NCBI GenBank assembly: GCA_005881425.1
Contig: VBIC01000107.1
Coordinates: 7,380 to 45,922 of the forward strand
Length of the DNA: 38,543 nucleotides
DNA from: Chloroflexota bacterium
GTDB lineage: Bacteria > Chloroflexota > Dormibacteria > CF-121
Direction: 5' to 3'
Shown here: positions 14,118 through 23,541 of the stretch, one piece after another
Layout: each line of letters begins with the position of its first letter
How positions within the stretch are numbered: the stretch's first letter is position 1
Notes under the pieces: generated by a model
The model's database searches: none
Told to the model about the DNA's origin: nothing
The model's input: only the letters and a program-made list of their open reading frames with translations
Translations under genes and position numbers: made by a program

Positions 14118-15025
14118 GTGGCGCGGGGAACGGCGTGGGAGAGGAGGCCGGCATCCGCCAGCAGCCTGCGTATCTCGTCTCGCTCCTCGGCCGCGGCGGG
14201 ACGCAGCGGCGCCCGCGGCAGCCCGTGCTCGAAACTCAGCTCCGCCAGGCCGGCCTTGAGGCGGGCGATCGCGCTGGCCCCGCTGAGCCACGCGGCCAGC
14301 GGTTTCAAGGCCGCCTGCAGGCGGCGGGCCGTGGACTCGTCGCCGCCTGAGGCCGCCCGGCGGATCGCGGCGCAGCCCGCGCCGGCGAGGTTGGCCAGGG
14401 CCGGTATCGCGCCGTCGGCGCCCAGCGCCATGGCCTCCGCCAGCTGCGCGCCCACGCCGGGAAGGAGGACCAGGTCGGGACGGCCCTGCCTGACCCGAGC
14501 CAGCTTGGCCAGGTTGCCCGAGGAGTCCTTGACGCCCGCGATCCTGGAATGGGCGGGAAGCCCCAGGAACCACTCGGCCGGAAGGTCGACGCCGGTGAGC
14601 TGGGGCACGTTGTAGACCAGGATCGGAATCGGACTCTCGCCGGCGACGGCCGTGTAGTGAGCGTGAAAGTCGGCGGCGACGAGGTCGCGGCGGTAAAGGC
14701 TCGGCGTGATGACCAGGGCGCATTCGGCGCCCGCGGCCGCGGCGGCCTGAGTCCGCTCGATCGTCTGCCGGGTCGACTCGGCGCCGGTGCCGGCGAGCAG
14801 GCGCAGCGGCGGCGGCAGGGCCAGGCGTAATGCCTGGATCCATTCGATCCGCTCCCGGTCGGAGAGCGCGGCCGCCTCGCCGTTGGAGCCCAGCGCCACC
14901 ACGCCGTCTATCCCCGCGTCACGGAGATGCTCGAGGAAGGGTCTCACGGGCGCGCCCAGGGTCCCGCCGGCTTCGAAGGGAGTGGCGATGGGCGGGAAGA
15001 CGCCCCGCAGCCAGGCCGGTCCCAT
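14114..15025 (-). CDS. DapA/NAL-superfamily aldolase (dihydrodipicolinate-synthase-like)
   Basis: The 303-residue barrel has the Schiff-base lysine in GVKDSSGN and the catalytic tyrosine in YNVPQ. The substrate loop reads GSNGE rather than the GTTGE of true dihydrodipicolinate synthases; GSNGE is seen in 4-hydroxy-2-oxoglutarate aldolases and relatives, so lysine synthesis is not assured. The enzyme would cleave or form a 2-keto acid by pyruvate aldol chemistry. ATG 15025 has TACACT exactly six bases upstream on the minus strand, predicting a leaderless mRNA. The downstream rhomboid-SDR gene is coupled by a four-base overlap. Confidence 0.9.
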   Translation of the reverse strand: MGPAWLRGVFPPIATPFEAGGTLGAPVRPFLEHLRDAGIDGVVALGSNGEAAALSDRERIEWIQALRLALPPPLRLLAGTGAESTRQTIERTQAAAAAGAECALVITPSLYRRDLVAADFHAHYTAVAGESPIPILVYNVPQLTGVDLPAEWFLGLPAHSRIAGVKDSSGNLAKLARVRQGRPDLVLLPGVGAQLAEAMALGADGAIPALANLAGAGCAAIRRAASGGDESTARRLQAALKPLAAWLSGASAIARLKAGLAELSFEHGLPRAPLRPAAAEERDEIRRLLADAGLLSHAVPRAT

Positions 15026-15037
15026 GCCGCCAGTGTA
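15026..15037 (-). promoter_or_regulatory. -10 hexamer of a predicted leaderless aldolase transcript
   Basis: TACACT on the minus strand (15037-15032), six bases, then ATG 15025. No Shine-Dalgarno sequence is present. Confidence 0.6.
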
Positions 15038-15118
15038 GTGGGCGTGTGATTCGTGGCGGAACCGCGACCCCGGCGTTACGGAGGCCCGGCCAAGCCAGCG
15101 AAGACCGTAAGGGATGGT

Positions 15119-15127
15119 TGCTACTCT
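15119..15127 (+). promoter_or_regulatory. Extended -10 for the sugar-binding lipoprotein
   Basis: TGC precedes TACTCT (15122-15127), an extended -10 shape. GTG 15137 is nine bases and ATG 15143 fifteen bases downstream, so the mRNA would have a leader of only a few bases. Confidence 0.45.
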
Positions 15128-15136
15128 CGCCCCGCA

Positions 15137-16474
15137 GTGGGCATGGCTGGCGCGCGCCGATTCAGCCGCCGCGCCTTCCTCGACCGCGGGCTTCGGACCG
15201 CGCTCGCGGTCACCGGTGGGCTCGAGGCGGCGTCGCTGCTGGCCGCCTGCGGCGCGCCTGGCGCCGCGGCCTCACCGACCGCGCCGCCGGGGGCGACTGT
15301 GATCCGGGCGCTCCTCTTCGACCAGGTCGGCTACGATCCGGCCCTCTTACAGGCGCTGGCCGCGCAATTCCGCTCGCGTCACCAGGGCAGCGTCTTCGTC
15401 AGCGTCGAGACCGCGCACTACCGCGACCTCTACGAAAGCGTCCTCGCCGCCAGCCTGAGCAGGCCCGCTCCCTACGACGTGGTCGCCGTCGACCAGGTCT
15501 GGGTCCCGGAGCTGGCCGCCGCCCACCAGCTGCTGCCCATCAGCCCACATCTCGACGACGCAGCCCGCGCCGACCTGGCGCCGACCCTCCTGGACGCCTT
15601 CTCCTACGGCGGCACGCCCTTCGCCATGCCGCAGGTGCTCAACGTACAGAGCCTTTACTACAACAGCAGCCACCTTCGGGCCGCGGGCTTTGCCGGCCCG
15701 CCCCGGACACTCGAGGAATGGCACTCGCAGATGACGGCGCTCAAGGCTCACGAGATCCCCTACACCGATTCCTGGGCGGAGGGCGAGGGACTGGTCTCCG
15801 ATTTCGTGCGATTCGCCGCCCAGTTCGGAGGCGACCTCTTCGACGGCGAGGGGCGTCCCCGACTCGACACCCAGCCCGTGCAGCGGGCCGCCTCCTTCAT
15901 GCGCCAGCTGATCGACGAGCAGCTGGTCCGGCCCGACGTGGCGGCCACCAACGAGCCTGACGCGATGCGCTCCTTCGTCACCGGTCAGGTCAGCTACACC
16001 ACCAACTGGAACTTCGTCTTCGGCGCGATGAGAGACCCCGCTTACTCCCGGATCATCGGCCAGGGCTCGGTGGCGCCGATCCCGGCCAGCGCCGCCGCGG
16101 GACGCCAGGCGGCTTCCGTCAGCGGATTCCTGGGGCTGTCGGTGCTGGCCAACACGAAGTCGCCGGAGCTGGCCTTCGAGTGGCTCCGTTACCTGGTCAG
16201 CCCCGAGGTCCAGGCACAGCAGCTGACCCAGCTCCCGATCTGGACCTCGCTCCAGAACTCGGCCGCGTTCCAGAAGGCCAACCCGGCCATGAGCGTCTTC
16301 CTCACCAACCTGGCCAACGCCCGGCCCCGGCCGCAGCTGACCCACTACGTGGAGGCGTCGGCGGTGCTCCAGCATCACCTGCACGACCTGGTCATCGGGG
16401 CGACGCAGCCTGGCCAGGCGCTGCACGACGCCCAGACCGAGCTGCTCGCGCTCTGGGCCCGCTGGCACAGCTGA
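15137..16474 (+). CDS. Tat-exported lipoprotein, ABC-type sugar-binding protein
   Basis: The N-terminus carries a twin-arginine motif (FSRRAFLDRG) followed by a hydrophobic stretch and a lipobox (LLAACG), so it is probably a Tat-exported lipoprotein. The body resembles family-1 extracellular solute-binding proteins: YDVVAVDQVWVPELAA, MPQVLNVQSLYYN, WHSQMTALK, SGFLGLSVLANTKSPELAFEWLRYL. These usually bind oligosaccharides for an ABC importer. No permease or ATPase genes are adjacent, so it is an orphan here. I use GTG 15137 (ATG 15143 is equally possible) because it follows the -10; a frame reaching GTG 15053 would add an implausible pre-Tat extension. Confidence 0.87.
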   Translation: MGMAGARRFSRRAFLDRGLRTALAVTGGLEAASLLAACGAPGAAASPTAPPGATVIRALLFDQVGYDPALLQALAAQFRSRHQGSVFVSVETAHYRDLYESVLAASLSRPAPYDVVAVDQVWVPELAAAHQLLPISPHLDDAARADLAPTLLDAFSYGGTPFAMPQVLNVQSLYYNSSHLRAAGFAGPPRTLEEWHSQMTALKAHEIPYTDSWAEGEGLVSDFVRFAAQFGGDLFDGEGRPRLDTQPVQRAASFMRQLIDEQLVRPDVAATNEPDAMRSFVTGQVSYTTNWNFVFGAMRDPAYSRIIGQGSVAPIPASAAAGRQAASVSGFLGLSVLANTKSPELAFEWLRYLVSPEVQAQQLTQLPIWTSLQNSAAFQKANPAMSVFLTNLANARPRPQLTHYVEASAVLQHHLHDLVIGATQPGQALHDAQTELLALWARWHS

Positions 16475-16509
16475 CCGGACCGGGCGCGCCCCCGAGTCGC
16501 GGCGGCGTG

Positions 16510-16521
16510 TAACGTGAGCGC
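16510..16521 (+). promoter_or_regulatory. -10 hexamer of a predicted leaderless membrane-protein transcript
   Basis: TAACGT (16510-16515), six bases, then GTG 16522; no Shine-Dalgarno sequence. Confidence 0.55.
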
Positions 16522-16956
16522 GTGCCGTCGACTGTCACCGGCTACCGGCTGCTCCTGATCTACGGCCTGCTCGCGCTGAGCGCCTTCCTGCTGGCCTTCA
16601 CCGCCATCACCATCCTCGGCCGGCGGCAGTGGTCGGGGCTGGGGGTGATGGAGTCGCTGCTGGCCCGGCTCTGCGGCGCGGCGCTGCTGGGCGCCATCGC
16701 CGTGGGGAGCCTCTCGGGTGTGGTGACCACCCGCATCTTCCCCCTCGCCGGGGCCTTCGATCCGGGCACCGAGCCCGCCCGGGTGCAGGGAGCCCGCCTG
16801 CAGACGGAGCTGGCCCTGCTGGTCGCCCTGGGCCTGACCGTGGCGGCGGTGGTCCGCCTCGAGGCGTCGCTGCGCCGGGGTGTGGGACCTGTCCGGTCGG
16901 AGGGCGAGGACTGGGAGGTGGACGCGGCCGAGGTGGTGCGCCGCCGGACACCCTGA
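16522..16956 (+). CDS. Three-helix membrane protein of unknown function
   Basis: The 144-residue protein has three hydrophobic segments: LLLIYGLLALSAFLLAFTAI, LCGAALLGAIAVGSLSGVV and LALLVALGLTVAAVVRL. It ends in a charged cytoplasmic tail (EDWEVDAAEVVRRR). I recognise no family. The GTG start fits the TAACGT-six-base spacing. It is convergent with the amino-acid-binding lipoprotein gene, two bases away, and 47 bases behind the sugar-binding gene. Confidence 0.72.
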   Translation: MPSTVTGYRLLLIYGLLALSAFLLAFTAITILGRRQWSGLGVMESLLARLCGAALLGAIAVGSLSGVVTTRIFPLAGAFDPGTEPARVQGARLQTELALLVALGLTVAAVVRLEASLRRGVGPVRSEGEDWEVDAAEVVRRRTP

Positions 16957-16958
16957 GG

Positions 16959-17873
16959 TCAGGGAGTCGACGCCGGCGACGGAGTGATCACGACCTGCGA
17001 GGCGGGGATGGCGAGGCTGTCCAGGTTCCATTTGCGCAGGATCTCGCGGTAGGTCCCGTCCGCCTCCAGGGCGAGCATCGCCTGCTGGATCGCGTTGAGG
17101 ACGTCATGGTTGCGCGGGTCGACCGCGATTCCCTCGGTGCCGAGGCGCAGGGCCGGCCCCGCCACCTCCAGCGAATCGGGGTTGCCGTTGACGAAGGTCA
17201 CGGCCACCGGTGAGTCGTCGAGCACGGCGTCCAGGCCGCCGTCGCGCAGGGCCTGCACCGCGACCGTGTCGGTGGCGAAGGTCCTGATGTCGATGTGCCG
17301 CTGGGCGCAGTCGCCGCCGTTCTCGCTGGTCAGGGTGTCCTGGGCGCTGGTGGTGACCTGGACGCCGACCCGCTTGCCGCAGAGGTCGGCCGGCCTCTGG
17401 ATGGCGCTGGGGTTGCCCCTGCGGACCAGGATCGACTCGCCGGCCTGGAAGTAGCCGACGAACGCCACCGAGCGCTGGAGGTCGGGGGTGATGGTCATGC
17501 CCGAGATCGCCGCATCCCCCTTGTGGGCGAGAAGGGCGGTGACGATGCCGGCGTAGTCGGTGGAGACGATGGTGGCGGACAGCCCCATCCGGCTGGCGAT
17601 CGCGTCGGCGATGTCGACGTCGAAGCCGACCGCCTGGTTGGTCGCGGGATCGAGCGACTCCTGGGGCGGATTGATGGTGTCGGAGAGGAAGGTCAGGCTG
17701 CCCGCGCTGACCAGGCTTCGAGGCGCCTTGACCAGGGCCGCCGTCGGGGAAGGGCTCGCCGAGGGGCTGCGCGAGGAGGCGGGCGTGGCCGACCCGGTGG
17801 CGGTCGGGCTGCAGGCTGCCAGCGTGAGCGTCAGCGCGCAAAGCAGCGATGCCCGCCCGGGGAAAGGCGCCAC
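16959..17873 (-). CDS. Amino-acid ABC transporter substrate-binding lipoprotein (SBP_bac_3)
   Basis: The 304-residue protein starts with a signal peptide and lipobox (LTLTLAACSP), then a Ser/Pro/Thr-rich linker. A family-3 solute-binding domain follows: PQESLDPATNQAVGFDVDIADAIASRMG, VSTDYAGIVTALLAHKGDA, DLCGKRVGVQVTTSAQ and WNLDSLAIP. Such proteins bind amino acids for an importer or sensor. No permease or ATPase is nearby. It is divergent from hutH with only 36 bases between start codons, so co-regulation with histidine breakdown, and a histidine-related ligand, are reasonable guesses. GTG 17873 is used; on the minus strand TAGAAT (17890-17885) lies upstream and is a candidate -10. Confidence 0.88.
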   Translation of the reverse strand: MAPFPGRASLLCALTLTLAACSPTATGSATPASSRSPSASPSPTAALVKAPRSLVSAGSLTFLSDTINPPQESLDPATNQAVGFDVDIADAIASRMGLSATIVSTDYAGIVTALLAHKGDAAISGMTITPDLQRSVAFVGYFQAGESILVRRGNPSAIQRPADLCGKRVGVQVTTSAQDTLTSENGGDCAQRHIDIRTFATDTVAVQALRDGGLDAVLDDSPVAVTFVNGNPDSLEVAGPALRLGTEGIAVDPRNHDVLNAIQQAMLALEADGTYREILRKWNLDSLAIPASQVVITPSPASTP

Positions 17874-17909
17874 GATCGCGTGTCATTCTACGGCTAACAT
17901 GGGGACGCC
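17874..17909. promoter_or_regulatory. 36-base divergent promoter region, hutH / amino-acid-binding protein
   Basis: Both genes must be transcribed from this 36-base gap or from inside each other. Plus-strand TAACAT (17895-17900) lies nine bases before the hutH TTG. Minus-strand TAGAAT (17890-17885) lies eleven bases before the GTG of the binding protein. The two -10 elements nearly abut, so one regulator or one polymerase could block the other. Confidence 0.45.
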
Positions 17910-19439
17910 TTGGCCACCATCCTCGACGGCTCCACGCTGAGCCCCGCCGACGTCGTGGCCGTGGCCCGCGAGGGGGCGCCGGTCGCGATCTCGAAGGCGG
18001 CTGGGGCCCGCCTGCGCCGGGCCCGCGAGGTGGTCGACCGCCTGGTGCGGGAGGAGAAGGTCGTGTACGGCCTGACGACCGGGGTCGGCGACCTGCGAAC
18101 GACGCGCATCCCGCCGGCGCAGGTGCGGACGCTGCAGCACAACCTGCTGCGCAGCCATGCCGTGGGCGTGGGGCCGGCGCTGCCCCGCGAGGTGGTACGC
18201 GCCGGGCTGCTGGTGCGGGTCAACCAGTTCTGCCAGGGCTCCTCAGGCGTGCGTCCGGAGGTGGCGGAGCGGATCGTCGATCTGCTCAATCGCGACCTGA
18301 CCCCCTGGGTGCCCGAGGTGGGCTCACTGGGGGCCAGCGGCGACCTGGCGCAGTCCGCCCACGCCGGGCTGGTCCTGATCGGCGAAGGGCACGTGCTCCA
18401 GGACGGCAGCCGCCAGGATGCAGCCGCCGCCCTGCGCGCCGCCCGCCTGCCGGCGCTCGTCCTGGAGGCCAAGGACGCTCTCTCCATCCTGAACGGGACC
18501 CACTTCATGGCCGGCGCGGCCGCCCTGCTCCTCAGCGACGCCGACCGCCTGGTGCTGACCGCCGACACGGTGGCGGCGCTCAGCCTGGAGGCGCTGCGCG
18601 GATCGCGAACCGCCTTCGACCCGCGCATCCACGCGGCCCGTCCGCATCCCGGGCAGCAGGCGTCGGCGGCCCGCATCTTCGCGCTTACCGAGGAGAGCGG
18701 GATCGTCGAGTCGCACGTCCTCTGCGACCGGGTGCAGGACGCCTACTCGCTGCGCTGCGCGGCCCAGGTCCACGGCGCGGTGGCAGACGCCCTCGGCCAT
18801 CTCCGCCGCCAGCTCGAGGTCGAGCTCAACGCCGGGACGGACAACCCGATGGTCTTCCCGGACGACGCGGCGGTTCTCTCCGGCGGCAACTTCCACGGCG
18901 AGCCCCTGGCACTGGCTCTGGACTTCGCGGGGATCGCGCTCAGCGAGCTCGGCAGTATTTCCGAGCGGCGCCTCTTCCGGCTGCTGACCGCGCACCTCTC
19001 CGACCTGCCGCCTTTCCTCAGCCGGCGTTCCGGCGTCAACACGGGCTACATGCTGCTCCAGTACACGGCGGCCGCGCTGGCCACGGACAACGCCCTGCTG
19101 GCCACCCCGGCCAGTGTCCATTCGCTCCCGACCTCGGCCGACCAGGAGGACCACGTGAGCATGGGATGGCATTCCGCCCTGCGGGCGGGCAAGGTGGCGG
19201 ATAACGTCGAGATCATCCTGGCGCTGGAGGCGCTGGCGGCGGCGCAGGGCATCGACCTGCTGGCGCCGCTGCGTCCCGGGCCGCAAACCGCGAAGGCGCA
19301 CGCCCTGATCCGGGCCCGGGTGCCGACGCTGGAGGACGACCGAGCCTTCGGCCCGGAGATCGAGGCGGTCAGGGCCCTGGTCCACGAGGGTGAGCTGGCA
19401 GGGATTGCCGCCCGGGCCCTGGAGGTGGCGCGGCCCTGA
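17910..19439 (+). CDS. hutH: Histidine ammonia-lyase
   Basis: The 509-residue protein has the MIO-forming Ala-Ser-Gly in [15 protein letters not shown] (around residues 142-144). It also has the family motifs [10 protein letters not shown] near the N-terminus, NGTHFMAG and [14 protein letters not shown]. It converts histidine to urocanate and ammonia. The following urocanase gene identifies histidine, rather than phenylalanine or tyrosine, as substrate. The start is TTG 17910; a GGGGA stretch lies just upstream. The downstream gene starts eight bases after its stop. Length is normal for the family. Confidence 0.95.
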   Translation: MATILDGSTLSPADVVAVAREGAPVAISKAAGARLRRAREVVDRLVREEKVVYGLTTGVGDLRTTRIPPAQVRTLQHNLLRSHAVGVGPALPREVVRAGLLVRVNQFCQGSSGVRPEVAERIVDLLNRDLTPWVPEVGSLGASGDLAQSAHAGLVLIGEGHVLQDGSRQDAAAALRAARLPALVLEAKDALSILNGTHFMAGAAALLLSDADRLVLTADTVAALSLEALRGSRTAFDPRIHAARPHPGQQASAARIFALTEESGIVESHVLCDRVQDAYSLRCAAQVHGAVADALGHLRRQLEVELNAGTDNPMVFPDDAAVLSGGNFHGEPLALALDFAGIALSELGSISERRLFRLLTAHLSDLPPFLSRRSGVNTGYMLLQYTAAALATDNALLATPASVHSLPTSADQEDHVSMGWHSALRAGKVADNVEIILALEALAAAQGIDLLAPLRPGPQTAKAHALIRARVPTLEDDRAFGPEIEAVRALVHEGELAGIAARALEVARP

Positions 19440-19447
19440 GCGCGCCG

Positions 19448-21109
19448 GTGATCCGCGCCGCGCGCGGCGCGCAGCTCAGCTGCCGGGGCTGGCAGCAGGA
19501 GGCGGCGCTGCGCATGCTCTGCAACAACCTCGATCCCGAGGTCGCCGAGCGGCCCCAGGACCTGGTGGTCTACGGCGGGACGGGAAAGGCGGCCCGCGAC
19601 TGGCCCGCGTTCCACGCCATCGTGGCGGCGCTGCGGCGGCTCGCTGACGACGAGACCCTGCTGGTCCAGTCGGGGAAGCCGGTGGGCGTCTTTTCGACCC
19701 ACGAATACGCGCCCCGGGTGCTGATCGCCAACAGCCTGCTGGTCCCCAGGTGGGCGACCTGGGAGGACTTCCGGGAGCTGGAGCGGCTGGGCCTGATCAT
19801 GTACGGGCAGATGACGGCCGGCAGCTGGATCTACATCGGGAGCCAGGGCATCCTGCAGGGCACCTTCGAGACCTTCAACGCGGTCGCCGCCAGCCGTTTC
19901 GACGGCAGCCTGGGAGGCCGGGTGGTGCTGACCAGCGGGCTGGGCGGGATGGGAGGTGCGCAGCCACTCGCCATCACCATGAACGGGGGCGTCGCCCTCT
20001 GCGTCGAGGTCGACGCCACGCGGGTCGAGCGGCGGCTGCGCTCGGGGTACCTGGATCGGGCCAGCCACTCCCTGGACGAGGCGCTGCGCTGGGCCGAGGA
20101 GGCCCGCTCACGGGGCCAGGCGCTCTCCATTGGAGTCAGCGGGAACGCCGCCGAGGTCTACCCTGAGCTGGTCCGGCGCGGCTTCCAGCCGGACGTGGTC
20201 ACCGACCAGACGTCGGCCCACGATCCGCTGCGCGGCTACATCCCGAGCCCGCTCTCAGCCGCCGAGGCCGAGGACCTCCGCCAGCGGGATCCGGAGGAAT
20301 ACCTGGAGATGGTCAAGCATTCACTCCGGGCGCACGTCGGCGCCATGCTCGAGTTCCGCCGGCGGGGCGCCGAGGTCTTCGATTACGGCAACAACCTGCG
20401 AGGCGAGGCCAGGGCGGCGGGCGTCGACCACGCTTTCGAGATCCCGGGCTTCGTGCCCGCCTACATCCGTCCTCTCTTCTGCGAGGGCAAGGGTCCCTTC
20501 CGATGGGTGGCGCTCTCGGGCGAGGCGGACGACATCTATCGCACCGATGCCGCCGTCCGCGAGGTCCTCCCCGACAACGAGCCGGTGGCCCGCTGGCTGC
20601 GCCTGGCGCGAGATCGAGTCCAGTTCCAGGGACTCCCGGCCCGCATCTGCTGGCTGGGCTACGGCGAGCGTGCCGAGGTCGGGCTGCGCTTCAACGCCAT
20701 GGTCAAGGCCGGGACCCTGCGGGCTCCGATCGTGATCGGGCGCGACCACCTCGACGCCGGCTCGGTCGCCTCACCCTACCGCGAGACCGAGCGGATGAAG
20801 GACGGGAGCGACGCGATCGCCGACTGGCCCATCCTCAACGCGCTGCTCAACACCGCCGCGGGTGCGAGCTGGGTCTCGGTACACCATGGCGGCGGAGTCG
20901 GGATGGGGAACTCGATCCACGCCGGCATGGTGGTGGTGGCGGACGGCACCAGGGGAATGGCCGACCGCCTGGAGCGGGTGCTGACTACCGACCCGGGCAC
21001 GGGCGTCATCCGCCACGCCGACGCCGGCTACGAGTCGGCCGTGGCCTTCGCCCGGAGCCACGGGATCGACCGGGCCCAAACAGACTCCGGATCGGCGCCC
21101 GCCGAGTGA
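19448..21109 (+). CDS. hutU: Urocanate hydratase
   Basis: The 553-residue protein matches urocanase along its length: [32 protein letters not shown], the NAD+-binding [36 protein letters not shown] and the active-site cysteine region [13 protein letters not shown]. It adds water to urocanate using tightly bound NAD+ to give 4-imidazolone-5-propionate. The GTG start lies eight bases after the hutH stop. Its own stop overlaps the next gene by GTGA, so hutH-hutU-formimidoyltransferase-cyclodeaminase form one coupled unit. Confidence 0.96.
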   Translation: MIRAARGAQLSCRGWQQEAALRMLCNNLDPEVAERPQDLVVYGGTGKAARDWPAFHAIVAALRRLADDETLLVQSGKPVGVFSTHEYAPRVLIANSLLVPRWATWEDFRELERLGLIMYGQMTAGSWIYIGSQGILQGTFETFNAVAASRFDGSLGGRVVLTSGLGGMGGAQPLAITMNGGVALCVEVDATRVERRLRSGYLDRASHSLDEALRWAEEARSRGQALSIGVSGNAAEVYPELVRRGFQPDVVTDQTSAHDPLRGYIPSPLSAAEAEDLRQRDPEEYLEMVKHSLRAHVGAMLEFRRRGAEVFDYGNNLRGEARAAGVDHAFEIPGFVPAYIRPLFCEGKGPFRWVALSGEADDIYRTDAAVREVLPDNEPVARWLRLARDRVQFQGLPARICWLGYGERAEVGLRFNAMVKAGTLRAPIVIGRDHLDAGSVASPYRETERMKDGSDAIADWPILNALLNTAAGASWVSVHHGGGVGMGNSIHAGMVVVADGTRGMADRLERVLTTDPGTGVIRHADAGYESAVAFARSHGIDRAQTDSGSAPAE

Positions 21110-22005
21110 GCCACCTGGTCGAGTGCGTCCCCAACTTCTCCGAGGGGCGCCGGATGGAGGTCGTCGACGCGATCGCGGACGCGATCCGCAGCCAGGGCGG
21201 GCGTGTGGTCGACGTCCAGGCGGACCCCGCGCACAACCGGTCCGTCGTCACCTTCGTCGCCGAGCCCGAGGCCGCGGTCGACGCGGTGATGGCCGGAGCC
21301 AGAGTCGCCTGCGAGCGCATCGACCTGCGCCGCCACCAGGGCGAGCATCCTCGCATGGGGGCGATCGACGTGGTGCCGTTCGTGCCCTTCGCCGACCTGC
21401 CGATGGGAGTATGCGTCGACCTGGCCCACCGCTTCGGGGCACGGCTCTTGGGGGAGCTGGGAATCCCCGTCTACTACTACGGCGAGGCCGCGCGCAACCC
21501 CGAGCGGCGGGAGCTGGAACGGGTGCGCCGGGGCGGCTTCGAGGACCTGCGGGAGCACATCCTGGAGCCCGAGCGGCAGCCCGACGAGGGCCCGGCGGTG
21601 CTGCATCCCAGCGCCGGCGCGACAGCGGTGGGCGCGCGCATTCCTCTGATCGCCTACAACGTCAACCTGCGAACCACGGACATCGGCGTCGCCAAGGAGA
21701 TCGCGCGCAAGGTCCGCGCCTCGTCCGGAGGGATGCCCAACGTCAAAGCGCTAGGCTTCGACCTCCAGGACCGCGGCCTGGTCCAGGTGTCGATGAACCT
21801 CACCGACTACCGGGTGACCAACATCTGGAAGGTCTTCGACGCCATCCGCAGAGAGGCCGAGCGGCGCGGGGTCGAGGTCGCGGAGTCCGAGATCGTGGGC
21901 ACCATTCCGCTGGACGCCGCGGTCAGGACGGTCGCCGACGCCGTCCTGGAGCCACGCCTGCGCATGGACCAGATCCTGGAGAAGCGGGTCTGGGCGGCCG
22001 AATGA
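21106..22005 (+). CDS. Glutamate formimidoyltransferase
   Basis: The 299-residue protein begins [15 protein letters not shown] and contains [39 protein letters not shown] and [20 protein letters not shown], the signature of the FTCD N-terminal domain. It moves the formimino group from N-formiminoglutamate to tetrahydrofolate. In animals this domain is fused to the cyclodeaminase; here the two are separate genes overlapping by ATGA. It starts GTG 21106 inside the hutU stop. The hutI step that makes formiminoglutamate is not encoded in this window. Confidence 0.94.
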   Translation: MSHLVECVPNFSEGRRMEVVDAIADAIRSQGGRVVDVQADPAHNRSVVTFVAEPEAAVDAVMAGARVACERIDLRRHQGEHPRMGAIDVVPFVPFADLPMGVCVDLAHRFGARLLGELGIPVYYYGEAARNPERRELERVRRGGFEDLREHILEPERQPDEGPAVLHPSAGATAVGARIPLIAYNVNLRTTDIGVAKEIARKVRASSGGMPNVKALGFDLQDRGLVQVSMNLTDYRVTNIWKVFDAIRREAERRGVEVAESEIVGTIPLDAAVRTVADAVLEPRLRMDQILEKRVWAAE

Positions 22006-22586
22006 GCGGCCCGGTGTCCGAGACGCCGGTGGGCGAGTACCTGCGGGCGCTCGCCAGCACGGCGGCGGTCCCGGGCGGAGGCAGCGCCGCGGCGCTGGCC
22101 GGCGCCATGGGTTGCGCCCTGGTCAGCATGGTCGCCAAGCTCAGCGCCAAGCGGGCCGCGGACGCAGCCGCTGCGCAGACGCTGGAGCGGCTGGTGCCGG
22201 AGGCGGACCGCCTGATGGAGCGCCTGCTCCAGCTGAGCCAGGAAGACGTCGATGCTTACCGCGAGGTGGTCGCGACCCGCCGCCAGCGGCCCGGGGACCG
22301 CGAGGCGCTGGCCCGGGTCTCGCGGGCCGCGGCCGAGGTCCCGCTCCAGGCGGCCCGGGCCGCCGCCCGGGCGGCCGAGCTGCAGCGGCAGCTGAAGCCG
22401 CTGGCCTGGTCCATGACCGCCTCCGACGCCGAGGCCGCCGGACTCCTGCTCGACACCGGCCTGCGGGCGGCGCTGGCCAACGTGGCCATCAACCTGCCGG
22501 AGCTGGAGGGCGAGGCCAGGCTGCGGATCGAGGCCGACTACGAGACGTTGCGCAAGGCCGTGGGGGGCGCCGCCCCGCTAGTCTGA
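22002..22586 (+). CDS. Formimino-tetrahydrofolate cyclodeaminase
   Basis: The 194-residue, Ala-rich helical protein begins VGEYLRALASTAAVPGGGSAAALAGAMGCALVSMV, matching the cyclodeaminase (FchA / FTCD C-terminal) family. It ends LPELEGEARLRIEADYETLRKAV. It converts 5-formimino-THF to 5,10-methenyl-THF and ammonia. With the preceding transferase, it would channel a one-carbon unit from histidine into folate metabolism. The ATG overlaps the upstream stop by four bases. Confidence 0.93.
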   Translation: MSGPVSETPVGEYLRALASTAAVPGGGSAAALAGAMGCALVSMVAKLSAKRAADAAAAQTLERLVPEADRLMERLLQLSQEDVDAYREVVATRRQRPGDREALARVSRAAAEVPLQAARAAARAAELQRQLKPLAWSMTASDAEAAGLLLDTGLRAALANVAINLPELEGEARLRIEADYETLRKAVGGAAPLV

Positions 22587-22590
22587 AACC
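22579..22590 (+). promoter_or_regulatory. -10 hexamer of a predicted leaderless oxidoreductase transcript
   Basis: TAGTCT (22579-22584), six bases, then ATG 22591, all within the end of the cyclodeaminase gene. This would give the oxidoreductase group its own promoter, separate from hut. Confidence 0.6.
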
Positions 22591-23541
22591 ATGCGCGCGG
22601 CGGTGATCGAGGGATACGGCGAGGCTCCGGTGCTCCGCGAGGTGCCGGACCCGGAGCCGGCCGAGGGCCTGATCCTGGTCGAGGTCCGGGCGGCGGGCCT
22701 GAACCCGGTCGACCTGCGGATCGCGAGCGGGCGCTTCTACGCCGGCTCGCCGCCCGTTCCCTACGTACCCGGCAGTGAGGGCGTGGGCCGGGTGCTGGCG
22801 GGCGGCCGCCTCGAGCCCGGCAGCCGGGTCTACTTCGAGGCCCGGCCGGGCCAGGGATCGTTCGCCCAGAAGTCCGCGGCGCAGGACTCCGCCGCGATCG
22901 AGCTGCCGCCCGGCGTCGACGACGGAACCGCGGTCGCCCTCGGCGTCTCAGGCCTGGCGGCCTGGCTCGGGCTGGAGCGAGGGGGACTGAAGGCGGGCGA
23001 GACGGTGCTGGTGCTGGGGGCGAGCGGAGTCCTGGGACTGATCGCGGTCCAGGCGGCCAGGCTCATGGGCGCGAAGCACGTGGTGGCGGCGGGCCGCGAC
23101 CGCGGCCGGCTGGAGCAGGCCCGCGAGCGCGGCGCCGACGCGATCGTGGAGCTGGGCCCCGGAAAGGAGCTGGCCGAGGCCTTCCGCAAGGCGTCCGGCG
23201 GCGGCGTCGACGTGGTCATCGATCCGGTCTGGGGAGAGCCCGCGGCGGCGGCGGTGGAGGCCCTGAACCGGTTCGGTCGCCTGGTTCAGATCGGCCAGTC
23301 GGCCGGGGCCGAGGCAACCCTCACGTCGAGCTCGATTCGCGGCCGCTCGCTGGCCATCCTCGGTTACACGACCTACGCCGTTCCCCAGGAGCAGAAGGCT
23401 GCCGCCTACCGCCGGCTGGTCCAGGAGGCGGCCGCCGGACGGATCACGGTCGAGTCGGAGGCGGTGCCCCTGGAGAAGGTCCAGGACGCCTGGAGCCGGC
23501 AGCCGCGATCGCCGCACCGCAAGCTCGTCCTGGTCCCCTGA
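22591..23541 (+). CDS. Quinone-oxidoreductase-like MDR dehydrogenase
   Basis: The 316-residue protein has the medium-chain dehydrogenase layout: a GroES-like N-terminal part (AAGLNPVDLRIASGRFY, PYVPGSEGVGRVL) and a Rossmann domain with VLVLGASGVLGLIAVQAARLMG. It lacks the cysteine-rich zinc-binding segment of alcohol dehydrogenases, as in NADPH-dependent quinone reductases and enoyl reductases. The substrate is unknown. The next gene starts at its stop codon (ATG 23541). Confidence 0.88.
   Translation: MRAAVIEGYGEAPVLREVPDPEPAEGLILVEVRAAGLNPVDLRIASGRFYAGSPPVPYVPGSEGVGRVLAGGRLEPGSRVYFEARPGQGSFAQKSAAQDSAAIELPPGVDDGTAVALGVSGLAAWLGLERGGLKAGETVLVLGASGVLGLIAVQAARLMGAKHVVAAGRDRGRLEQARERGADAIVELGPGKELAEAFRKASGGGVDVVIDPVWGEPAAAAVEALNRFGRLVQIGQSAGAEATLTSSSIRGRSLAILGYTTYAVPQEQKAAAYRRLVQEAAAGRITVESEAVPLEKVQDAWSRQPRSPHRKLVLVP

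Noticed and set aside
14118-14843. N-terminal 242 residues of the 715-codon frame containing the rhomboid-SDR fusion
   Set aside because: This part lies in another frame of the aldolase gene and is Gly/Arg/Pro-rich noise; rhomboid homology begins at GTG 14117.
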